This document shows, in pieces, positions 48,287 to 53,774 of a stretch of 53,774 nt of DNA. Under the pieces are notes generated by a model. The model was not told the DNA's origin and did not search any database. It saw only the letters and a program-made list of their open reading frames with translations. A program made the position numbers and the translations under genes. Origin of the DNA: JBDLRH01 sp039800165 (GTDB lineage Bacteria; Pseudomonadota; Gammaproteobacteria; Burkholderiales; Burkholderiaceae_C); assembly GCA_039800165.1 (NCBI GenBank), contig JBDLRH010000025.1, positions 1 to 53,774 of the forward strand, written 5' to 3'. How positions within the stretch are numbered: the stretch's first letter is position 1; each line of letters starts with the position of its first letter.

Positions 48287-49312
48287 ATGGATGTGAATGC
48301 AGGTCGGCGCGGCGTGATGCGTGCCCTGGGGGCAGCAGGTGCGGCGGGCGCGGCGGGTGTGGCGTTCGGGTGGTGGCCAGCCGCGGCGCAGGCGCAATCC
48401 ACGTCGACGCTGCCGATTTTCGTGCTCAATTCGCAAGACGCCGACGTGTCGGTGATCGACCCTGCCACCTGGACCGAGAAGGCGCGCATCCCGACCGGCA
48501 AGGAGCCGCACCACCTGTACCTCACGCCGGATGAGAAGTCGGTGATCGTGGCCAATGCTGCCAGCGACACGCTGACCTTCGTCGACCCGCGCACGGCGCA
48601 GGTGCAGCGCACGGTGCGCGGCATCCTCGACCCGTACCACCTGCGCTTCTCGCCCGACATGAAGTGGTTCGTGACCGCCGCGAACCGGCTCAACCACGTC
48701 GACATCTACCGCTGGGACGGCAGCAACCTCACGCTGGCCAAGCGCATCCCGACCGGCAAGACGCCCAGCCACATCTGGATCGACGGCAAGAGCACGCTGG
48801 CCTATGTGACGATGCAAGACAGCGACGAGCTGGTGGCGATCGACCTGGCCACCCAGGCGCTGCGCTGGCGCATCAAGACCGGCCCGATGCCGGCAGACAT
48901 CTACGGCACTGCGGACGACCGCACGCTGCTGGTGGGCCTGACCGGCAGCGACGCGGTGGAGGTGTTCGACGTCTCCGGGCCTGCGCCCAAGGCGGGCAAG
49001 CGCATCACCACCGGCAAGGGCGCGCACGCCTTCCGTGCGGCGGGCGACGGCCGCCATGTGTACCTGAGCAACCGGGTGGCCAACACCATCAGCAAGATCG
49101 ACCTGCAGTCGCTGGCGGTGGTGGACACCTACGCCGCACCGGGCGGGCCGGACTGCATGGATGTGCTCAAGGGCGGGCGGCTGCTGCTGGTCACCTCGCG
49201 CTGGTCGCGCAAGCTCACGGTGATCGACACCGTCGAGAAGAAGGTGGTGCGGCAGGTCAATGTGGGCAAGTCACCGCATGGTGTCTGGACGCTGGATCAC
49301 GAGCGCCGCTAG
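48287..49312 (+). CDS. YVTN-family beta-propeller protein, probably exported by Tat
   Basis: A 341-residue protein. The N-terminal GRRGVMRALG then AAGAAGAAGVAF and AQAQ form a twin-arginine-like signal. The rest is a seven-bladed propeller of repeats about 40 residues long, with D-x-x-T-x-x-x-A-R-IPTGKEPHH and IPTGKTPSHIWID elements typical of surface-layer and nitrite-reductase-like propellers. It may be a periplasmic scaffold or ligand-binding protein. ATG 48287 has GGAG upstream. A TACACT box at 48250-48255 could be its -10. The 3' end overlaps the deacetylase gene by 35 bp. Confidence 0.88.
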   Translation: MDVNAGRRGVMRALGAAGAAGAAGVAFGWWPAAAQAQSTSTLPIFVLNSQDADVSVIDPATWTEKARIPTGKEPHHLYLTPDEKSVIVANAASDTLTFVDPRTAQVQRTVRGILDPYHLRFSPDMKWFVTAANRLNHVDIYRWDGSNLTLAKRIPTGKTPSHIWIDGKSTLAYVTMQDSDELVAIDLATQALRWRIKTGPMPADIYGTADDRTLLVGLTGSDAVEVFDVSGPAPKAGKRITTGKGAHAFRAAGDGRHVYLSNRVANTISKIDLQSLAVVDTYAAPGGPDCMDVLKGGRLLLVTSRWSRKLTVIDTVEKKVVRQVNVGKSPHGVWTLDHERR

Positions 49313-50081
49313 GGCCTGGCGCTGGCTGCTGGCCGGCGGCGCGATGCTCGGCGCGGCCGTGGCCGCTGCCTGCCCGCGCCCGGTGTACCTCACCTTCGAC
49401 ACCGGCCACATGGGCGTGGCGCCGCTGATTGCCGAGGTGCTGAACCGCCACCAGGTGCGCGTGACCTTCTTCGCCGCCAACGAGCGCACCCAGCAGGGTG
49501 ACGGCAGCCTGGGCGAGCACTGGGCGCCGTGGTGGAAGGCGCGCGCCGCCGAGGGCCACGAATTCGCCTCTCACACCTTCGACCATGTGTACTGGCGCGC
49601 CGACTTGCCCGACGGGCGCTTCAAGGTGCGCGCCAGCGCCGGCGCGCGCACCGGCCGCGACGAGGTGTGGAGTGCTGCCGACTACTGTGCCGAGATCGGC
49701 CGCGCGGCCACGCGTCTGCAGCAGGTGACGGGCCGCAAGCCGCTGCCGGTGTTTCGTGCGCCGGGCGGCAAGACCTCGCCCGCGCTGGTGCAGGCGGCAC
49801 GCGCGTGCGGCTATGCGCATGTGGGCTGGTCGAACGCCGGATTTCTGGGCGACGAGTTGCCGAGCGACCGGTACCCGAACGACCGGCTGCTGGGGCAGGC
49901 GCTGCGCGACATCCGCGCGGGCGACATCCTGGTGGCGCACCTGGGCATCTGGTCGCGTCAGGACGCCTGGGCGCCGGCGGTGCTCGAGCCGCTGGTCACC
50001 GGCCTGAAGTCGCGCGGGCTATGCTTTGCCACGCTGCGCGAGCATCCGCAGTACCGCGAATGGATCGCCAGCCGGCAGTGA
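49278..50081 (+). CDS. Polysaccharide deacetylase (NodB domain), variant metal site
   Basis: A 267-residue putatively exported enzyme with a signal segment (WRWLLAGGAMLGAAVAA). The NodB domain has motif 1 TFDTGHMG (39-46), motif 2 SHTFDH (H99, H103 as metal ligands) and FRAPGGKTSP further on. In most family members motif 1 is TFDDG and the second Asp binds zinc; here it is Thr42, a change also seen as Asn in PdaA-type enzymes. It probably acts on peptidoglycan or an exopolysaccharide. The start is uncertain (ATG 49260, ATG 49278 or GTG 49281), overlapping the previous gene. The next gene follows after 15 bp. Confidence 0.88.
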   Translation: MVSGRWITSAARAWRWLLAGGAMLGAAVAAACPRPVYLTFDTGHMGVAPLIAEVLNRHQVRVTFFAANERTQQGDGSLGEHWAPWWKARAAEGHEFASHTFDHVYWRADLPDGRFKVRASAGARTGRDEVWSAADYCAEIGRAATRLQQVTGRKPLPVFRAPGGKTSPALVQAARACGYAHVGWSNAGFLGDELPSDRYPNDRLLGQALRDIRAGDILVAHLGIWSRQDAWAPAVLEPLVTGLKSRGLCFATLREHPQYREWIASRQ

Positions 50082-50096
50082 ACAAGGACAGCGCCA

Positions 50097-51035
50097 GTGA
50101 ATGAGGTGTGGCAAGGCTTGCAGGTTGCCTTCGGGCAGGCGCAGCAGTGGCTGTTCGAGTCGCTGGTGCAACCGCTGGTGTTTGCGCTGGGCCTCGGTGG
50201 CTGGCTCGAGGTGGCCTTCGACGGCACCGGCTGGCTGCTGGTGGGGCTGATCCAGCTGGCGGTGATGCTGGCCATCATCGCGCCGCTGCAGCGCCTGTGG
50301 CCGGCCGAGCCGCTGCGTGACCGGGCGGCGGTGCGCACCGACATCATCTACACGCTGATCCACCGCCTGGGTGTGTTCCGGGTGGCAATGTTCTTTGCGC
50401 TCGAGCCGCTGCTGGACTCGGCCTTCGGCGCGCTGCGCGCCATGGGTGTGCCCCGGCTGCAGGTGGACGGGCTGTGGCCCGGCGTGACCGACCTGGCGTG
50501 GGTGAGCTTTCTCGTCTACCTGCTGCTGTTTGATTTTGTCGACTACTGGATGCACCGCGCGCAGCACCGCTGGGCGTGGTGGTGGCAGCTGCATGCGCTG
50601 CATCACTCGCAGCAGCAGATGACGATGTGGACCGACAACCGCAACCACCTGCTCGACGACGTGATCCGCAGCGTGGTGCTGGCGGTGGTGGCGCAGGCGG
50701 TGGGCGTGCCGCCAGCGCAGTTTGTGTTGCTGGTGGCCATCACCCAGCTCAGCGAGAACTTCCAGCATGCCAACCTGCGCTGGTCGTTCGGCCGCATCGG
50801 CGAGCGGCTGTGGGTCAGCCCGCGCTTTCACCGGGTACACCACAGCATCCACACCGGCGAGCGCAACTACGGCGTGCTGCTGCCCTGGTGGGACATGCTG
50901 TTTGGCACCGCCAACTTCGATGCGCGCTACGACGCCACCGGCGTGCGCGATGCAGTCGAGCAGGGCCGCGACTACGGCCGCGGCTTCTGGTCGCAGCAGT
51001 GGCGCGGCTTGCTGCGCCTGGCCGGCCGCGCCTGA
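50097..51035 (+). CDS. Sterol-desaturase/fatty-acid-hydroxylase family membrane enzyme
   Basis: A 312-residue polytopic protein with the diiron histidine boxes of the family: HRAQH (H153, H157), HALHH (H166, H169, H170) and a later HRVHHSIH (near 244-251). Several hydrophobic helices surround them. It probably hydroxylates or desaturates a membrane lipid using oxygen. The start is GTG 50097, with AAGGA upstream. It is in a run with the preceding deacetylase and the following EI24-like gene. Confidence 0.9.
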   Translation: MNEVWQGLQVAFGQAQQWLFESLVQPLVFALGLGGWLEVAFDGTGWLLVGLIQLAVMLAIIAPLQRLWPAEPLRDRAAVRTDIIYTLIHRLGVFRVAMFFALEPLLDSAFGALRAMGVPRLQVDGLWPGVTDLAWVSFLVYLLLFDFVDYWMHRAQHRWAWWWQLHALHHSQQQMTMWTDNRNHLLDDVIRSVVLAVVAQAVGVPPAQFVLLVAITQLSENFQHANLRWSFGRIGERLWVSPRFHRVHHSIHTGERNYGVLLPWWDMLFGTANFDARYDATGVRDAVEQGRDYGRGFWSQQWRGLLRLAGRA

Positions 51036-51067
51036 GGCACACACATGCTTCGCACACCTGGCCCGCC

Positions 51068-51988
51068 ATGCTGCGCTTGATCGATTCGTTCTGGCGTGCA
51101 GCCGCCTACTGCCTGCACCCGCGGGTGATCGTGCTGTCGCTGCTGCCGCTGGCCCTGATGGTGGCGCTGTCGCTGGTGCTGGGCTGGCTGTTCTGGCAAG
51201 ACGCGATCGATGCGGTGCGCGGCATGCTGGAGTCCGCCGACTGGCTGGTGGCGGCCTGGACCTGGCTGCAGCGCGTGGGCGCTGGCGGGCTCAAGAGCGT
51301 GGTGGCGCCGCTGGTGGTGATCTTCGCGGTGACGCCGCTGCTGGTGATGGTCACGCTGCTGGGCGTGGCGCTGCTGATGACGCCTGCGCTCACCGCGCTG
51401 GTGGCGCAGCGCCGCTTTGCAGCGCTGGAGCGCCGCGGCGGCAGCAACTTCTGGCACGGCGTGCTGCTGGCGCTGGGCAGCACGCTCGCGGCGCTGGCGG
51501 CCACGCTGGTGTCGATGCCGCTGTGGCTGGTGCCGCCGCTGGTGCTGGTGCTGCCGCCGCTCATCTGGGGCTGGCTCACTTACCGGGTGATGAGCTTTGA
51601 TGTGCTGGCCGCGCACGCCAGCCGCGACGAGCGCGTGGCGCTGGTGCGCCGGCACCGCAGCACCCTGCTGCTGATGGGCATCGTCACCGGCTTTCTGGGC
51701 GCAGCACCCGGCGTGGTGTGGGCCTCGGGTGCGCTGTTCGCCGCGGCCTTCGTGATCCTGGTGCCGCTGGCGATCTGGATCTACACGCTGGTGTTTGCCT
51801 TCTCGTCGATGTGGTTTGCGCACTTTTGCCTGGACGCCCTGCAGGCGCAGCGGGCTGCCGCGCGTGCCCCGCACGACGCGGCGCCCGGCGCCGGCCCGGT
51901 GCGCGGCGCAACCACCCCCGGCGAGGTGGTGGACGTGAGTGCGCGGGTAGTATCGGAGCATGAGTCACGCACACCCGGCGCCGGCTGA
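51068..51988 (+). CDS. EI24/CysZ-like membrane protein
   Basis: A 306-residue protein with about six hydrophobic segments (IVLSLLPLALMVALSLVLGW, VVAPLVVIFAVTPLLVMVTL, WLVPPLVLVLPPLIWGW, FVILVPLAIWIYTLVFAF). The family (EI24, related to the sulfate permease CysZ) is uncharacterised in most bacteria. The last 50 residues are an Ala/Pro-rich soluble tail. Its 3' end overlaps the next gene by 29 bp, so translation is probably coupled. Confidence 0.82.
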   Translation: MLRLIDSFWRAAAYCLHPRVIVLSLLPLALMVALSLVLGWLFWQDAIDAVRGMLESADWLVAAWTWLQRVGAGGLKSVVAPLVVIFAVTPLLVMVTLLGVALLMTPALTALVAQRRFAALERRGGSNFWHGVLLALGSTLAALAATLVSMPLWLVPPLVLVLPPLIWGWLTYRVMSFDVLAAHASRDERVALVRRHRSTLLLMGIVTGFLGAAPGVVWASGALFAAAFVILVPLAIWIYTLVFAFSSMWFAHFCLDALQAQRAAARAPHDAAPGAGPVRGATTPGEVVDVSARVVSEHESRTPGAG

Positions 51989-52862
51989 TCCGCGCGCCCC
52001 TTCCAGTTCCGCCTCTCAGTCAAGCAGCACCGCATCGGCCAGCACGGCGCGCCGCACCGTCGGCCTGATCGTGGTGGGCGACGAGATCCTGTCGGGCAAG
52101 CGGCAGGACAAGCACATGGCCAAGGTAATCGAGCTGCTGGCCGCGCGCGGCATGACGCTCGACTGGGCCGAATACGTGGGCGATTCGCCCGAGCGGATCA
52201 CCGCCACCTTGCGCCGCGCCTTCGCATCCGATGACCTGGTGTTTTCCACCGGCGGCATTGGCGCCACGCCCGACGACCACACCCGCCAGTGCGCCGCGGC
52301 TGCGCTGGGCGTGCCGCTGCACCTGCATCCGCAGGCCGAGGCGCTGATCCGCGAGCGCATGCAGGATGTGGCGCGCGAGCAGGGGGTGCCCTACGAGCCC
52401 GAGCGCCCCGACAACGTGCACCGCCTGAACATGGGCGTGTTCCCGCGGGGCTGCAGCATCATCCCCAACCCCTACAACAAGATTCCGGGCTTCAGCTGCC
52501 GCGGGCCGGGCGGGGCGGATGTGCACTTCGTACCGGGCTTTCCGGTGATGGCCTGGCCGATGGTGGAATGGGTTCTGGACACCCACTGCCGCCACCTGTT
52601 CCGCGAGTCGGCCTGGCGCGAGCAGTCGGTGATCGTGTTCGGCGCGATGGAGGCCACGCTCACGCCGCTGATGGAGCGCATCGAGCGCGACCACGCCGGC
52701 ATCAAGGTGTTCAGCCTGCCCAGCGTGGACCATCCCCAGTACGGCCGCCACATCGAGCTTGGCGTCAAGGGCGCACCGCAGGCGGTCGAACCCGCCTACC
52801 GCGACCTGCTGTCGGGCCTGCAGCCCTTTGGTGTGCAACTGGGCCCCGAGCTGGTGCGCTGA
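51960..52862 (+). CDS. CinA-family competence/damage-inducible protein, MoCF-fold domain only
   Basis: A 300-residue protein with an N-terminal Ser/Ala-rich stretch (about 1-32), then the MoaB/Mog-type fold: VGLIVVGDEILSGKRQDKH, FSTGGIGATPDDHTR and VHFVPGFPVMAW. The C-terminal CinA amidase (NMN deamidase) domain is absent, and the later part is a family-specific extension. COG1058 members of this shape are named competence/damage-inducible proteins, but only the molybdopterin-binding-type fold can be seen. It overlaps the EI24-like gene and precedes glnA by 192 bp. Confidence 0.88.
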   Translation: MSHAHPAPADPRAPSSSASQSSSTASASTARRTVGLIVVGDEILSGKRQDKHMAKVIELLAARGMTLDWAEYVGDSPERITATLRRAFASDDLVFSTGGIGATPDDHTRQCAAAALGVPLHLHPQAEALIRERMQDVAREQGVPYEPERPDNVHRLNMGVFPRGCSIIPNPYNKIPGFSCRGPGGADVHFVPGFPVMAWPMVEWVLDTHCRHLFRESAWREQSVIVFGAMEATLTPLMERIERDHAGIKVFSLPSVDHPQYGRHIELGVKGAPQAVEPAYRDLLSGLQPFGVQLGPELVR

Positions 52863-52879
52863 CCCAATCCCGACAAAAA

Positions 52880-52896
52880 TGCACCGATAAGGTGCA
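52880..52896 (+). promoter_or_regulatory. NtrC-binding site upstream of glnA, distal copy
   Basis: TGCACCGATAAGGTGCA is a perfect TGCACC-N5-GGTGCA inverted repeat, the NtrC enhancer consensus, about 111 bp upstream of the sigma-54 promoter centre. Confidence 0.9.
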
Positions 52897-52912
52897 AATA
52901 TGGGCGCCAAAT

Positions 52913-52929
52913 TGCACAATATTGGTGCA
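52913..52929 (+). promoter_or_regulatory. NtrC-binding site upstream of glnA, proximal copy
   Basis: TGCACAATATTGGTGCA matches TGCACC-N5-GGTGCA with one change. The centre is 33 bp from the distal copy, three DNA turns, so both face the same side and favour NtrC cooperativity. Confidence 0.87.
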
Positions 52930-52990
52930 AAAGGACGGTACCCAAACGATGGCATGATGCCGGGTTGCGCCGGGGCCATGCACCAAGGTC

Positions 52991-53005
52991 TGGCACAGAA
53001 ACTGC
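52991..53005 (+). promoter_or_regulatory. Sigma-54 promoter of glnA
   Basis: TGGCAC at 52991-52996 and TGC at 53003-53005 place GG and GC exactly 10 bases apart (-24/-12), 49 bp before ATG 53055. With the two NtrC sites upstream this is nitrogen-controlled expression. Confidence 0.9.
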
Positions 53006-53054
53006 ATTTCCTGAACGTTCCGTTTTTTCCACAACTGTCCTACTGGAGAACCTG

Positions 53055-53774
53055 ATGGCCAAGACCGTCGCAGACGTGATGAAGATGGTGAAAGAGAACG
53101 AAGTCAAGTTCGTCGACTTCCGTTTCGCCGATACCCGTGGCAAGGAGCAGCACGTCACCGTGCCGATCTCCGCATTTGGTGAAGACAAGTTCACCGGCGG
53201 CCACGCCTTCGATGGCTCGTCGATCGCCGGCTGGAAGGGCATCGAGGCTTCCGACATGCTGCTCATGCCGGACCCGAACACCGCCAACATCGACCCGTTC
53301 TTCGAAGAGACCACGCTGTTCCTGCAGTGCGACGTGATCGAGCCGTCCGACGGCAAGGCCTACGACCGCGACCCGCGCTCGCTGGCCAAGCGTGCCGAGG
53401 CCTACCTGAAGGCATCCGGCCTGGGTGACACCGCCTACTTCGGTCCCGAGCCCGAGTTCTTCATTTTCGACGGCGTGCGCTTCTCCAACGAGCCCGGCCG
53501 CGTGTTCTTCGAGATCGAGGAATACGAAGCCCCGTGGAACAGCGGTGCCAAGCTCGAAGGCGGCAACCGCGGCCACCGCCCGACCGTCAAGGGCGGCTAC
53601 TTCCCGGTGCCCCCGGTCGACAGCACGCAAGACATGCGCGCCGAGATGGTGCTGATCCTCGAATCGCTGGGCATCCCGGTCGAGGTGTTCCACCACGAAG
53701 TGGCCGGCGCCGGCCAAAACGAGATCGGCACCAAGTTCAGCACCCTGGTGGAGCGTGCCGACTGGACGCAGACC
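53055..53774 (+). CDS. glnA: Glutamine synthetase type I, 5' part (cut by window end)
   Basis: The first 240 codons of glutamine synthetase, which makes glutamine from glutamate, ammonia and ATP. MAKTVADVMKMVKENEVKFVDFRFAD is the beta-grasp N-domain start, split here as two motifs: MAKTVADVMKMV and KFVDFRFADTRG. FDGSSIAGWKGI, then GPEPEFFIFD and EVAGAGQNEIG, are catalytic-site segments. It is type I (GSI) and probably regulated by adenylylation, but the Tyr is beyond the window. GGAG precedes the ATG. Confidence 0.97.
   Translation, partial: MAKTVADVMKMVKENEVKFVDFRFADTRGKEQHVTVPISAFGEDKFTGGHAFDGSSIAGWKGIEASDMLLMPDPNTANIDPFFEETTLFLQCDVIEPSDGKAYDRDPRSLAKRAEAYLKASGLGDTAYFGPEPEFFIFDGVRFSNEPGRVFFEIEEYEAPWNSGAKLEGGNRGHRPTVKGGYFPVPPVDSTQDMRAEMVLILESLGIPVEVFHHEVAGAGQNEIGTKFSTLVERADWTQT

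Overview
The window is GC-rich DNA from a betaproteobacterium, almost certainly Burkholderiales and closest in style to the Comamonadaceae/Rubrivivax side. Three things point there: the housekeeping order gyrA-serC-pheA-tyrA-aroA/cmk-rpsA-ihfB-lapA-lapB, with ompA-ubiG-gph diverging from gyrA; the fusion of AroA with cytidylate kinase; and a one-piece tmRNA whose tag reads ANDERFALAA. The assignment rests on recalled gene-order and sequence patterns, not on a database search.

Layout. (1) 1-3.7 kb: a TakP-like TRAP solute receptor (+) converging on its probable membrane subunits dctQM (-). (2) 3.9-8.1 kb: an EgtB/SenA-family non-heme iron enzyme with an altered iron-ligand motif, then a short ModE-like regulator and modB-modA-modC for molybdate uptake. 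(3) 8.1-19.6 kb: a molybdenum-hydroxylase island. It holds a divergent GAF/Fis regulator without an AAA+ domain, coxS-coxL-coxM, the MoxR ATPase coxD, the VWA protein coxE, coxG, a TonB-dependent receptor and an XdhC-type maturation factor. The CoxL active-site loop is AYRGAGR (form II), so the enzyme is probably not a CO dehydrogenase and its substrate is unknown. (4) 19.6-27.7 kb: a second TRAP transporter (dctPQM, minus strand) divergent from an FAD amino-acid oxidoreductase and a full-length 5-oxoprolinase.

(5) 27.7-39.8 kb: a long minus-strand housekeeping block: gyrA, serC, pheA, tyrA, aroA-cmk, rpsA, ihfB, lapA, lapB and comEA. (6) 40-42.7 kb: ompA, ubiG, gph and ssrA, with good terminators. 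(7) 42.7-48.2 kb: small accessory genes, namely an ABC-ATPase-like protein lacking the catalytic Glu and His, a short hypothetical ORF preceded by tandem hairpins, crcB, an SDR, a PpaA/AerR-like B12-domain regulator, rsuA and an alpha/beta hydrolase. (8) 48.3-52.9 kb: a tightly packed or overlapping plus-strand run (YVTN propeller, polysaccharide deacetylase, fatty-acid hydroxylase, EI24/CysZ-like, CinA N-domain). (9) The window ends in glnA, preceded by two NtrC sites and a sigma-54 promoter.

The most coherent unusual theme lies in kb 5-20. Molybdate import, the molybdenum hydroxylase, its maturation factors (CoxD, CoxE, CoxG, XdhC), an outer-membrane receptor and a dedicated regulator sit together. 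They are flanked by carboxylate TRAP transporters and a 5-oxoprolinase. A catabolic island for an unidentified organic compound fits, but that is inference.
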